Shown in pieces: positions 1 to 11,130 of a stretch of 64,000 nucleotides of DNA (the first letter of the stretch is position 1; the number at the start of each line of letters is the position of its first letter). The DNA comes from Megalonaias nervosa (lineage: Eukaryota; Mollusca; Bivalvia; Unionida; Unionidae): positions 61,142-125,141 of the forward strand of contig JAECUM010094173.1 in NCBI GenBank assembly GCA_016617855.1, written 5' to 3'. The notes under the pieces are model-generated. The model was not told the origin of the DNA, ran no database searches, and saw only the letters and a list, made by a program, of their open reading frames with translations. The position numbers and the translations under genes are program-made.

Positions 1-1391
1 AAAATTGATAAAGACTTTTTTATTGACTTGTATTTTTCTCAGAAAATATCTTGTGTATTACAGTGTACTTCAGCAAAAATTATGCGACTTTTTATTATCA
101 AAAATGTTCTGTTTCGTTTCAACATAGTGCTTTCCAAATCATGATATCAACCAATGCAAACATAATTTATACTTTACAGTATACTTAAACAATCAAAACA
201 TTATGTGCCCAGCCCAATCTGTAACTGGAGGGACCCCAGGGTGTTGAGTTATATAATTATTAGAGCATTGCCTCACAAGTATGAACCAGTAAATATATTG
301 TATAAGTGCATCTAGGGCTTTTGTGACCCTTTGTAAAGAGGTTTCTCCACTCATTTACATAGGAAATTGAGTTATATTGTACAAATGAGACATTTAGATA
401 CAGGGGTGAATTATCACATAAACCACAGGACTGCTTCTGACAGTTAATAAAATATCAGGAATCAGTACTGGGCGAATCTCTATTGATTAACAATTTACAA
501 CTGGTCTAAATGTGTTTTGGATGCATTTGTTTAGACTTGTTGGTTTGATAATGGTTTGACATGTAGCTGAACTAAAAGCCCATGTTAGGGGCCATTTCAT
601 TGAACCTTCTGTACCCTAAGGGGCCCCATGAGAGGTTGCCTAGGTCATGTGACTAGGCAGTACACATGTCAAACATTTGTTCCGTTTGTGCTTTGAAGAT
701 GTTGTACTTTTTCCAGAGTTCAGAGGTTTACTTTGCATTTTTCAAGACCAATTTTCAAATTTCATGCCATTGTTTATTTCACAACTTTGCCTGGTGCTGA
801 AATGGTGGTGGACCATTACAAAACCGCACTTTGGCATGACGTAGCATGTAACACCTACACAAATTTTTTTTTGTTCTCGAATTCATGGAATTAAGACTAA
901 ATGTACATATATGTAAAATTAAGACTGCATTTACATTTATATCCCACTCACAGTAGCCAGTTTTATGAAACATCTTGCTTTCTGTCTTGTATTTCCCTCC
1001 TTTTGTCTATCCATACATCTGAGTATTTGACCATCTTTCTCTGAATTAATGCATCCTTAGCTTTTAAAAAATACCCTTATTTGTATTTAATTTTTATGAA
1101 AGTTAGAAATTTTAAAATTGTTGTTGAAAACAATTTGTATATGATTTCAACCTTTCCATGCAATTATTGCCATAATGACCTGCACTGCAAGGATTTATGT
1201 TCAAACTGCACTAGAATCCAGTTTTCAAGTTTTTTTTTTCTTCTGAGTAAATATAAATTTGAAGATGCTTATGACATGTACTTTAGTGCCATAATTGCTT
1301 TTTAATTACATCTAGTGACTAATTTAGACCTTAAAGTTGTCTCCATCCTTGTTTGACCCTCATATAGCACTGTAACTTGAATGAATTTTAG
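1..1391. other. AT-rich non-coding stretch
   Basis: No ORF with coding character, RNA gene or clear repeat was seen on either strand. Short open frames near 779-973 and 1081-1305 have low-complexity, AT-driven composition and no splice or domain context. Near 625-665 there is a small G/C-rich patch containing GGGGCCCC, too short to interpret. Confidence 0.6.
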
Positions 1392-1612
1392 TACCATATC
1401 TACTTACTTATAAGAAGAGTCCAACTGCAAACTGTACAGACCCAGATCTGCCATTGCATAATGCACCAGCAGATCTGGGTTTGTGCAGTTTATTAGGAGT
1501 AATTAGTAGAACAAACAACATAGACTTTGATCTGCAGGTGCATTATGCTATGGCAAATGAGGATCTTTGTTGTTTGCAATTTGACTTGACTTGTAAGCAA
1601 GTACAGATGGTA
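1392..1612 (+). mobile_element. MITE-like element, copy 1 (full length)
   Basis: This 221-bp element is bounded by TA on both sides (TA then CCATATCTACTTACTT; right end AAGTACAGATGG then TA). The terminal inverted repeat continues inward to about 40 bp. Inside is a first palindrome around CAGATCTGCC...GCAGATCTGGG and a second around GATCTGCAGG...GGCAAATGAGGATC. No transposase is encoded. The TA flanks suggest the TA target duplication typical of Tc1/mariner-type or pogo-type transposition, which is an inference. The reading frame through it (PADLGLCSLLGVISRTNNID) is seen in other copies but is explained by DNA similarity. Confidence 0.85.
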
Positions 1613-1809
1613 TGTCATAGGTATTTTATAAGATTGTGTCAAGTCAGAATACATGTATGATTATTAGTTGTTTTAATTTCTTATCTATGGTTTAAAAGCA
1701 GTCATGATTGTATCTGTTATTTACAAAGTAATTTATGTTCATTACCTATATCTGTCCACTGATAAAACCAGAGGGGCAGCACATGTCAGTGATTGACTAA
1801 CGTAACCAA

Positions 1810-2128
1810 TACTTGTGTGTGTGTGTGTGATTTGGATTTTTAATGTAGGTTTAACAATTTTTCAGTCATATCGCTATGCAGTCTGCAGTGTGGCAGTTTA
1901 TAGTGATGTCTAACTCTGAGGCATCGTGCCGCAGACATGTAGCAATATGTCCCACCCAGTCACATTATCCTGACACCAGGCCGACCAGTCATAACACTAA
2001 CCTCTTAATGCTGAGTGCAGCTGTTAGTGCCATTTTTATAAGTCTTTGGTATGACTTGGCCTGGGTTCGAACCCATGCCCTCTCTCTAACCGCTAGGACA
2101 CCTGAGCGGTCTTACCAATACCAGTAGC
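1810..2128 (-). mobile_element. tRNA-derived SINE, family B, copy 1
   Basis: Read on the minus strand, the element starts with a tRNA-like head near 2125: a B box GGTTCGAACCC (perfect) lies about 45 nt downstream of a degraded A box (TGTCCTAGCGG). A body of about 200 bp follows, with a tail rich in CACACA (GT run at 1817-1829 on the plus strand). The body and tail, including plus-strand GATTTGGATTTTTAATGTAG, recur at 19201-19505 and 35283-35345. RNA polymerase III would drive such an element. No open frame is expected, and the plus-strand ORF at 1876-2127 is a shadow. Confidence 0.75.
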
Positions 2129-2700
2129 ATTTTACAGCATCCCAAACAACACTATCTATATGGTGCCAACTAGATGTAAAGTTTGAAAAATGTAAAAATT
2201 AATTGCATAAAAGCTTTAAAAAGATAAACCATTCAAAATAAATGTAAACATGAAGTTTAGCAAGTTAAAATATAAAACATAAATATGTTAAAATGATGTA
2301 AAAAATGTAGGAAATAAAAGGTAAAAGTAACACCTGTTAAAATCCATAAAACATTGTCAAAATTTTTTATGTAAAGCGTATTCCCTAAAAATGTTCAAGA
2401 TTTTCTCAGATCATCAAAAAGTTTCTTCATACATCTGACATGAAAACTACTGTCTCAGTGTGGAAATTGATACACTCGACAAAAATGTACATGTACATGT
2501 ATTCCACTGTCACTGGACACTGGCATAGCATGCACTCTGTTTCAGGTTCCCTCATCAAGAGCTATGCAAGAGTTAGGTATGTGTCACCACTAAAATGCAT
2601 GGACTAGCATTATGCATCCTTTAGTTCAGAGTCATATTTAAATTCATTTAGCATGGAGTTTTAAAACACTGTCCTTAACTAGTATACCAACTATAATGGC
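2126..2700. other. AT-rich non-coding stretch
   Basis: This stretch holds A-rich sequence (2160-2400) and then unremarkable unique sequence. ACATGTACATGTA at 2486-2500 is a small palindromic microrepeat. Nothing else was seen. Confidence 0.55.
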
Positions 2701-3480
2701 CTTTTATGCTTCTGCCATAAAGCAGAACTTATATTTATGTTGTCCATTCATCTGCCTGTTACCAGTTTTATTCACCCACAATAACTCTTGTCCACCATTT
2801 ACAGCTACCAAACTTGGAGGATGACTTGCTCTTAGGGTATGTGAAAAGCTCAAATGTTGAGTTCACTGTGAATGAAAGAAGCAAAATGGTTTCCGCACAA
2901 TAACTTGATTTCTCTATCATCTACTATTACCAAACTTGGTGGATAACTTGCACTTTGGGTGAGGAGGAACCTATTGATTTTGGACTGAAAAGTTACAAAG
3001 TCAGGGTCACTGTGATTAAAAACAAAGAAAAATGGTTTCCAAACAAGAACTCCAGTTATCCACCATTTAAATTAACAAACTTTGTGGATAGCTTGAACAT
3101 GGGATAAGGATGAACCCAATCCATTTCAGGGTCAGAAGGTTAAAGAACAAGGTCACTGGAACTGAAACAAGAAAAATAGATTCCACAATAAATTGACCAT
3201 CTCTTGTTACTAAGTTTCAGAATACTGTCCTCAGCTTGTATAGCAGCTATGAAGGCTTTTAACATGCTGAGCATTATTTGTTATGGTGTTATCCATCAAC
3301 GTTTGTTACTGATTTAATTTCTGTACAGTAACATGAGTTGTCAACTACCTACAGTTACTAGACATGGTGGATGGACTTGCTCATGGTATAAAGAAGAACC
3401 CTACAGATTTTGGGTTCAAAAGTGAAGGTCACTGACTGAAAGAAGAAAATGGTTTCTGTGCAAAAAAATCTAAGTTATCT
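2700..3480. repeat. Degenerate dispersed repeat, ~145-bp units (family D), copy 1
   Basis: About five degenerate units follow one another. Each carries the succession 'cannot-keep-frame' motif GTCACTGTGA...GAAAGAAG, AAATGGTTTCC, ACAATAACT, CCACCATTTA, CAAACTTGGTGGAT and CTTGCACTTGGG. Matching motifs such as GGTTTCCGCACAATAACTTG (2888) and GGTTTCCAAACAAGAACTCC (3034) are about 145 bp apart. The same family is found at 51080-51890 and 62900-63440. No coding potential is visible. It resembles the degenerate tandem dispersed repeats common in bivalve genomes. Confidence 0.7.
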
Positions 3481-3974
3481 ATATACATCTAGAACACATT
3501 AAAACATGGGTGGGGTGTATAATTTTCTGTTCATGTTTCTCGTTTTGACTATGGCCAGTACTGTTCTACTACTTGTTAACAATGCTTCTAAAACATTTGC
3601 AAGGTAAAATGGTATAAATTAAATTACTACTATTTTAGGAGAATTTTTGCAGTCTGCAGGGACTAAATATAGACACCAGTCTCCATGTCTTTGGGTCATG
3701 AATCCAGAATAAAAAGGTTTATAATCATGCAGTTTTCATCATTTTTATTTTACATTTGTTGTTTTACTTTATCCTTTTTTCAAATGGATTTTTTAAAACA
3801 ACCATTGCTAGATTCAGTGGATTTTAAACACTAAAACAGCTTATGCAGTATTTTGTAGATTGTTAAAATGCACAATTTGTTACTCCATATTTGTTTTACA
3901 TCTAAAAAACACAAATGATTTTGTATTTAGAAAATTAATGATGTTTCAGTCTAATTTATTTGTGTTCACATACA
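3480..3974. other. Non-coding stretch before the 24-bp array
   Basis: AT-rich unique sequence without ORFs, RNA genes or recognisable repeats. Confidence 0.5.
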
Positions 3975-5190
3975 GACCTTGTTTAGCTTTTACATATAAA
4001 CTTTACTAAGTTGTTACATATAGATATGGCTTAGCTGTTACATATAGATCTTGATCAGCTGTTACATATAGACATTGCTTAGCTGTTACATATAGACTTT
4101 ACTTAGCTGTTGCATATAGATATTGCTTAGCTGTTACATATAGACTTTACTTAGCTGTTACATACAGACATTGCTTAGCTGTTACATACAGACATTGCTT
4201 AACTGTTACGTATAGACTTTACTTAGCTGTTACATATAGATATTGCTTAGCTGTTGCATATAAACATTGCTTAGCTGTTGCATATAAACATTGCTTAGCT
4301 GTTACATATAGACTTTACTTAGCTGTTGCATATTGATATGGCTTAGCTGTTACATTTAGATCTTGAGCAGCTGTTACATATAGACATTGCTTAGCTGTTA
4401 CATATAGACATTGCTTTGCTGTTACATATAGACTTTACTTAGCTGTTGCATATAGATATTGCTTAGCTGTTACATATAGACTTTACTTAGCTGTTACATA
4501 CAGACATTGCTTAGCTGTTACATATAGACTTTACTTAGCTGTTGCATATAGATATTACTTAGCTGTTACATATAGACTTTACTTGGCTGTTACATACAGA
4601 CATTGCTTAGCTGTTACGTATAGACTTTACTTAGCTGTTACATATGGATATTGCTTGGCTGTTACATATAGATATTGCTTAGCTGTTACATATAGACATT
4701 GCTTAGCTGTTACATATAAACATTGCTTAGCTGTTACATATAGAAATTGCTTCTTTTACATATAGAACTTGCTTAGCTGTTACATACAGACCTTGCTTAG
4801 CTGTTTCATGCAGACCTTACTTAGCTGTTACATATAAACATTGCTTAGCTGTTACATATAGACTTTGCTCAACTGTTACATATAGAAATTGCTTGTGTTA
4901 CATATAGAACTTGCTTAGCTGTTTCATATAGACCTTGCTTAGCTATTTCATACAAACCTTGCTCAGCTATTTCATACCGATCTTAGCTGTTACATACAGA
5001 CCTTGCTTAATTGTTACATACACACCTTGCTTAGCTGTTACATACACACCTTACTTATCTATTTCACACAGACCTTGCTTAGCTGTTTCACACATACCTT
5101 GCTTAGCTGTTACATACACACATTGCTTAGCTGTTTCACATAGACCTTGCTTAGCTGTTTCACACAGACCTTGCTTAGCTGTTGTATACA
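3975..5190. repeat. 24-bp minisatellite, ~50 units
   Basis: The unit CTTAGCTGTTACATATAGAC plus four variable bases (ATTG, TTTA) repeats over ~1.2 kb. Units diverge toward the right end, where GTTACATA becomes GTTTCACA or GTTACATACACA. The period is a multiple of three, so one frame reads LAVTYRHC-type octapeptides over short stretches (4583-4765, 4935-5213), but stop codons interrupt it elsewhere. I read it as a satellite and not a repeat protein. Some pairs of neighbouring units recur as 48-bp or larger blocks, suggesting unequal exchange. Confidence 0.95.
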
Positions 5191-5601
5191 ACCATATTAC
5201 CAAGCTTGAATAAAATATACCATGATTATTTGCTTCAGTGCATGCATGAACAGCTCAGATTTTATACAATATTCTTTCAAACATGTAAACTAATATTTTG
5301 TACATGTCTAATTTTTGTAATAGTTGATACTGAGAACTTTCTATAATCTTAGAATATGGCCTAGTTCCCTGTAGCCAAAAGGCAATAAAACAATTGATTT
5401 ACTGTCATACCATGCATCATTCCAAACACCCTCATGCTTTATTTATTTTTTCTGAAAGCAAATTTGGTAAATTTGTGGAGTGAATGTTAGCACATTACTT
5501 GCATTAAATATTTCATCCAGAACACACAAATTACAGTCTAGTTGAAGGAAAAAAAATTGAGTAAAACACTTGTTCAAAAATGAGCGAACAAAATTCACAT
5601 A

Positions 5602-5745
5602 GTGGTTTTGATTAATAAGGTCTATTTTAGGACATGCAATGGTTCTGATTATCAAGTTCTATTCCAGGACATGCAGTGGTTCTGATTATCAAGGTCTATT
5701 CTAGGACATGCAGTGTTTCTAATACTAAGGTCTCGTCTTGGACAT
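5602..5745. repeat. 37-bp tandem repeat, 4 copies
   Basis: Copies of TGGTTCTGATTATCAAGG followed by TCTATTCTAGGACATGCAG begin near 5602, 5640, 5677 and 5714. The last copy is the most diverged (TCTCGTCTTGGACATA). It is locally unique in the window. Confidence 0.85.
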
Positions 5746-5880
5746 ATATGTAACTGGCATACACTAATTCTCAAAAACTGCACTGAAAAATCAATAGAAC
5801 GTGCATAATTAAGTGATTGTTACTTGTTAAATTGCAGTTTTATCTTTGTTTTAGTCAGCATAAATCCTTTACATTTCATT

Positions 5881-5941
5881 ACCATCTTCACTAGCCAAGG
5901 TTCCAATATTACATATTGGAACCTTGGCTAGTGGAGATGAT
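5881..5941. repeat. Near-perfect inverted repeat / hairpin
   Basis: The left arm (5883-5909) and right arm (5913-5939) are reverse complements over 27 bp, with a single T/G position at 5888 versus 5934. They are separated by only three bases (TAC). The arms contain CTAGCCAAGGTTCCAATA and its complement. It is not part of any repeat family I can see elsewhere in the window. It could be a hairpin RNA or a tiny palindromic insertion. The 3-nt loop is unusually small for a microRNA precursor. Confidence 0.9.
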
Positions 5942-6449
5942 TCATAACATGACCATTCTAAATTTTTTATATTAGGACTTAAATGGAAACCGTGCACTTG
6001 TTGCTCTTTAGATTTTGTATTAGAGTAAAAGACTGTATAAATAATTATTAGAGTAGAAGACTGTGTAGATAATTATGTAGTTCATCAAAACTGTCAACAT
6101 TATGACAAATGCAGGTGATAGTTTTCCTGACTTCCTTGCAACAAACAATCTTCCAGTAAATTAGATCTCACTATCTTTTTATCTATTTATCTGTTCATCC
6201 ACACACTTGTTATCACCACTCATAGTTTGATGTGCTATTAAACTACCAAACAAAACTTACCTACCCTATCAACCTATCAATCAATCAATCACATGAATAA
6301 GATCAGTTGCTGTACCCGACAGTAGGTGTTACTAGGTAGATGATGGATGGGCAGGTATGTGGGTGTTTACCTTGTGTATTGCATTGATTACACTTCACTT
6401 TAAATATCCACTGAGTACTCTTTCTACTGATTTGAAAAGGGCTTGGGTT

Positions 6450-6670
6450 TACCATCTGTACTCGCTTATAAGTCCAGTCCAACTGCAAACTGTACAGACC
6501 CAGATCTGCTGTCACATAATACGTCAGCAGATCTGGGTCTGTGCAATTTGTTAGCTGTAATCAGTAGAACAAACAACATAGATCCTGATCTGCAGGCACA
6601 TTATGCTATGGCAGATCAGGATCTTTGTTGTTTGCAGTTTGACTTGTCTTATAAGTGAGTACAGATGGTA
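6450..6670 (+). mobile_element. MITE-like element, copy 2 (best-preserved reference copy)
   Basis: This 221-bp element is the clearest copy. The terminal arms 6450-6490 and 6630-6670 are inverted repeats of ~41 bp (outer sequence TACCATCTGTACTC, then GCTTATAAG). Hairpin 1 has arms 6487-6511 and 6525-6549 with a 13-nt loop. Its inner 17 bp are perfect (CAGACCCAGATCTGCTG). Hairpin 2 has arms 6570-6593 and 6611-6634 (one mismatch in 24), with an 17-nt loop. Only a ~20-nt spacer (6550-6569) is unpaired. There is no coding capacity for a transposase. TA flanks both ends. Confidence 0.9.
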
Positions 6671-7818
6671 TTCCAATCTATTTGTGTGACAAGATCATGC
6701 ATTTATTAGGTTGTATAAGGCAATATCTGTCTCTCTAATTTCTCTGGTGAAGTCTAATGGATTATTGGTAAAGCTAGGCAGAGCTTATTCCTCCATTGAA
6801 TTCCTTAATGCATTGCATTCAAACCTATACACAGAGGGAACAAACTGTTGTCATCAAATCTGGGCTGAAAAGACTCTGGATTATTTTGACCTAAAGCTGT
6901 TCATTTCACTCACTGGATCGTTCCAACTTCTATAATGTAGGTGTTGAAAATGGCTTAGATCATTGAAAGCCAGTATGACATTTTCCTTTCCAGTATGGGA
7001 CTGGTCTGAAAGGCTGACTATTTATCTCTCTTTATTTACATGGAAAACAAGGTACACCTTGTGTGGAACAGGTACAAAGATAAAGAAACTTGAGAGATAT
7101 GTAAGTGAAAGATTTAGGTTGACTTGAAGCAAAAAGCTGGTGACCCTGCTTGTCAAGTTGATGGACTGAAATTGACATTTATGGAGGGAAATATAAGTAT
7201 AAATTGTACATCAACCTATTTTAATTAGGACTTGTTACTGGAGAGTGAAATTCATTAATTATTTTACTTCCATTTTGATAGAGTTCTAAATTTTTCATCA
7301 GAAGTATTTGCTTATGGATGAAACTGAGCTCATGATTTCTGATCAAAGGAAGAATTTTACAGTATTTTGCAGTGATTGTCTGGTTTTTGAATATGGAGAC
7401 TGAGCTATTCATAATGAGGAATACTGGTGAGCTAGCAATGTAAACTGTCAGCAGGACCTGTGATTTTTAATATCTACACCAAATTTCTTTTTGACTGTTG
7501 AATTCAGGGTTTACTGATCTGAATATATGGAGTTGTGTATTGACAGTGTGTATTCAGGTTGACATGATAATTGTGCCATTGAGAAAAATTCTATGCCTAG
7601 GTATAAATGTTTTAGATTGTATTAGATGTGACTGATATCAGTAAACAGGCTGAGATTTCAGTGATATTGCTTTATCTTCTGTCGAGCCAATATTAAGTAA
7701 CAGAGGTGAGGTTTTAATGGAAGCTTGAAAATGTGAAAGTGTTGAATTTGGATCAAAATGAAGACAATTATAGGACACTTGTTTCCAGTGATGTTAATCC
7801 TCTGGGAAAATATATAAA
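6671..7818 (+). other. Non-coding stretch, possibly promoter and 5' UTR of the 7819 exon
   Basis: Unique AT-rich sequence with no MITE, SINE or tandem array. If the exon at 7819 is the first coding exon, its promoter and 5' UTR lie here. I see no decisive TATA/Inr pair; TATATAAAATG immediately before the ATG is too close to serve as a TATA box for that ATG. The minus-strand frames at 7221-7412 and 7658-7945 look like shadows. Confidence 0.35.
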
Positions 7819-7987
7819 ATGTTGCAACGGAAGACCAAAATGCAGGATCTAAGGAGAACTTCTTCATGGAAGCCAGACAAGGATAAAAAGATGAAGCGAA
7901 TTTTGTTTCGCAGCAAGAGTGAGGGGGAACCCAGTCCATTAGCATGTCATAAAAATGGACGGATACCTACACCACCTGTAGTTCCCC
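7819..7987 (+). CDS. Candidate first coding exon, unrecognised protein
   Basis: An ATG at 7819 (A at -3) opens a frame of 56 codons that stays protein-like until a consensus splice donor: CCCC|GTAAGT, with the intron starting at 7988 and a phase-1 split codon. An in-frame TAA at 7795 and the absence of an AG acceptor between it and the ATG favour a first coding exon over an internal one. A second ATG at 7840 could also serve. The encoded N-terminus is strongly basic (residues 1-34 include RKTK, RRTSSW and KDKKMKR), followed by LFRSKSEGEPSP and the proline motif PTPPVVP near the exon end. Basic plus serine and PxxP content would suit a signalling or scaffold protein with a disordered N-terminus, but I do not recognise the family. 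Composition is markedly less AT-biased than the flanks. No matching downstream exon is evident in the window, so a very long intron would be needed. Confidence 0.45.
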
Positions 7988-7993
7988 GTAAGT
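7985..7993 (+). promoter_or_regulatory. Putative splice donor
   Basis: CCC|GTAAGT matches the metazoan 5' splice site consensus and ends the protein-like frame of the 7819 exon. Reading through it quickly loses coding character (KCHTSLKIFYF then stop). Confidence 0.45.
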
Positions 7994-9020
7994 GTCACAC
8001 CAGTCTTAAAATTTTCTATTTTTGAAGACTTCTACTTAATTAGCATTTCTTTTCACAATTTCCTCTTTGAGGTTTTTTAATTTCTTTTGAAATAACAATT
8101 CTCATCTTTCTTGATAATATATATGTAAGTGTAAGTAGGCATTGTTTTTACATGTATTTAGGTTTACTAAATCAAACAATACTGTTCTTAAAATGTATTA
8201 AAAGATGTAAATGCAAGATTTTTTAATAACATGTCCGATTATAAAGGGAGGCTTTAAAACTTCTGACAATAAAGGTTAGCCACCTTTCTTTCTCATCTGG
8301 TCTTTAATCATGCAGACAATTTAGCCATGTCTAACTCCTTGACAGGAAATGTAACCATGGGCTGAAAATATGGTAATATTAACTTTAGCAAGAGATAAGG
8401 TTTGGTTATACTCGCTTATAAGACGAGTCCAACTGCAAACTGCACAGAACCAAATCTGCTGTCGCGTAATGTACCAGCAGATCTGGATTTATGCAGTTTG
8501 TTAGGAGTAATCAGTAAAACAAACAGCATTGACCCAGATATGCAGGCACATTTATGCTTTGGCAGATCAGGATCTTTGTTGTTTGCAGTTTGACTTATTC
8601 AGCGAGTATATATAGTAAAAACAAAGTTGATGATACTGAAACACTGTCTTCAGATTTGAGAGCTTACTATGTGTTTTGATTGGGATTTTTTTTTACTTTA
8701 AAACCTATTGATAGAATCATTAGTGTCACAGATTGATGTAGAAATTTGTGAAAATATTGGGAACCTTAATTATCGCTGCAGTTTTTATCTCACCAGTGAA
8801 GAGGAAGACATAACCTTCTTCTGAGGGTGGAAATGGTATCGTGACAACAATAAAGTTTTACATTTTTTGAAATCCATTTTCTTCTGCATCAGTGTATATT
8901 CAGCTGAGACTTTCAAATAGGAATGGTACAAGAAAAAAAACAGTTTGTATCCTGATATGCTGCTATTTCCTTTAGTACTTGTAACTGCAGCATAAGCCGC
9001 ATCATCTTTAAGATTATGTG
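7994..9020 (+). other. Putative intron sequence
   Basis: AT-rich non-coding sequence downstream of the donor, interrupted by the MITE copy at 8405-8617. No exon-like frame was found. Confidence 0.35.
8405..8617 (+). mobile_element. MITE-like element, copy 3 (diverged ends)
   Basis: The internal body is well conserved (CTCGCTTATAAGACGAGTCC, both palindromes, GAGTAATCAGTAAAACAAAC). The terminal CCATATA bases are degraded (TTGGTTATACTCGC at left, GAGTATATATAGTA at right). The exact ends are therefore uncertain by a few bases. Confidence 0.8.
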
Positions 9021-9039
9021 CTATTATGCCTCACCATAC

Positions 9040-9770
9040 CAATGGAGGGAGCATGTTTTACCACTTTGTGTCTGTCCCCCATGTAAATCATGCCATTTAC
9101 AAATTTTCTTTCTGATCAGTATGTTATGAAAGACCAATGGATTCAGATCAAATATGGCTGAGGTTTTAAATTAGGAGTTCTGAGTCAAGTTCAGTTTTAA
9201 CCTTTTTGCAGCAGACTTTTATGTAATATGTCACCTGTTTGACACAAAATTTTGCTTGTTAAATTTATTTCTGCTTAGAGACTTTTCATGGATGTTGTGC
9301 ATTGAAATCAAATTTGGTACACGGCTTTTAATTAAAAAGACAGGATAAGTCAAGTTTTCACCATTTGCCTACAAATTGTTCGAGTTCTGGCCCTTGTTAC
9401 ACCTTGCCTTTGACCTTCAATTTCTTTTTCTGCTGAGCAACTTTCTAATGGACTCATAACATTAAAATCAAAAGTCAAATTTGGCTTTAACCATTAACTT
9501 AAAAAGACAAGTCCAATTTTCATTGTTTTTCAGCATAATATTATTTAATTACTGACCCTGTTTGACTTGAACTAGGAGACATAGATCAAGTTTGATTTTC
9601 ACCATTTTCAAGAAAAATTTTGTCATTTCTTATGTTTCACTTGCAACCTGGCATGTCAGTTTCATTTTTGCTCAGAAACCTTTAAGGACCTCGTGCATTG
9701 AATTAAAATTTGGCATGAGGCTTTACCTTGAGAAGAACTTGTTCATTTCTTGGTGAGCTTGCTTTGGCAC
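9040..9770. repeat. Degenerate ~165-bp dispersed tandem repeat
   Basis: Four or so loose units share TTTCTGCT(C/T)AGA, GGA(T/C)TC(A/G)TGCATTGAA, TCAAATTTGGTA, GGCTTTA, AAAAAGACA and AGTCAAGTTTTCACCATTT. Example unit starts are near 9265, 9425 and 9660. It is strongly eroded and non-coding. Confidence 0.5.
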
Positions 9771-11130
9771 AAGCTTTATATTGTGATAACTGCAGCATGT
9801 TCATGTCAGTACATCCATAACGCCACAGATTAACCTCAATGTTTAAGACTTTTACTTAGCTAAATAAAAGGCAAGCTTGACAAATAGGAGGTGTCTGGTT
9901 ACAGTTTTATAGAGCTATGGCCCCTGTTTGACTTTAAAAATTTTCCTTCAGTTTTGTTTCCTCCTAATGACATTTGAAGGACTTTATGGTATGCAGAGCT
10001 GAGAAAATCCCAATGCCCTGCATCTGGAACAAGTAAATTTTTTTGTCAATGTGAAAACAACAAAAAACTACATATATCTCTCTCAGACAAATTAATTGCA
10101 TTCACAGGTAATTACTACAGTAAATTTGAGTATTTTTAAAAAGAAGTTCTCAGCAAGCCTTCCTACTACTACCAACACTCTAAGGAACAGTGTCAACCAT
10201 TGTATTTATGTGGCAATTATCTCAGCCTCACTTGGAGTTAGATCAGACGTCACTTCACATTGCAGAGACATTATATGATTATGTTGTAAATGAGTGTTTT
10301 TGTTATCTCTCCAAGGTTGGTAATGTTTACCCAAGTCTGCTTGTATTTCCTGATGTTTTATTAATCAAATTTCATCTTCTTATACCATGTTAATAAATGT
10401 GCTATCAACTCTGTATACAGTGTCAGTACCATCATCCTTATTTCATGTAGCTAATTGAATTAGAAGGAATTTTATGGCCAGTTAGGAAAATGAATAGAGA
10501 AAGGTCATATTTAAGTTGTACAGTACATGTACATTATACAATGTGTTCTTACCAATGTAGACATGATATTTCTATATGCACATGCAATTCCCCCTACAAG
10601 ACAATGATTTTACTAAATACTTATTTCTATATATTGAGTCAATTTACAAAATTCTTTTTCATTTGATCTTGTTAGTAATTCATGCATTGTATGACATGAT
10701 TTGATAATCATCTTTGCTTGGCAAGCAGGTTTTTAAATGGGCTTTACATAATTACAGGGTCTTCTGTGGCTCCACTGTGCATTGTAGAAAGAGTCATATA
10801 GTCCTGGTATAAAATCCCTGTATAGAGTATACTTTGCCATAATACAATAAGTTGTTTTCATTATGTTAATTACAAATAAGTGAAAGTACTTTCTAGTTTT
10901 TGCTTTGAAGTCCCAACTGATGGCAGTAATATAAGTTTTATGAGACACTGTTATGCCACTTCAAAGCTGTAAAGGATGAAGAATATAGCAGAAGTGTCAA
11001 TCAAGCAATCTATATTGATTGTCCTGAAACCAGTGTAACTTAAATGATGTATATGGTAACATCAATGCAGGGCTTAATTAGGAAAGTTATTAGTACTTTT
11101 TTGGTCATAGATCAAATGATGCATTAGTTG
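9771..11130. other. AT-rich non-coding stretch
   Basis: No gene or repeat can be supported. Short frames at 10096-10278, 10190-10393 and 10733-10948 lack coding character. Confidence 0.5.

Larger units (their letters stand above)
5191..6449. other. Non-coding stretch with small duplications and a hairpin
   Basis: It contains a 37-bp four-copy repeat at 5602-5745 and a perfect-looking hairpin at 5881-5941 (both listed separately), and a short duplication at 6013-6075 (two copies of TTAGAGTA(A/G)AAGACTGT). Otherwise it is AT-rich and has no credible ORF. Confidence 0.6.

Noticed and set aside
3975..5190. Possible CRISPR-like array
   Set aside because: Direct 24-bp tandem repeats without unique spacers in a eukaryotic context; it is a minisatellite.
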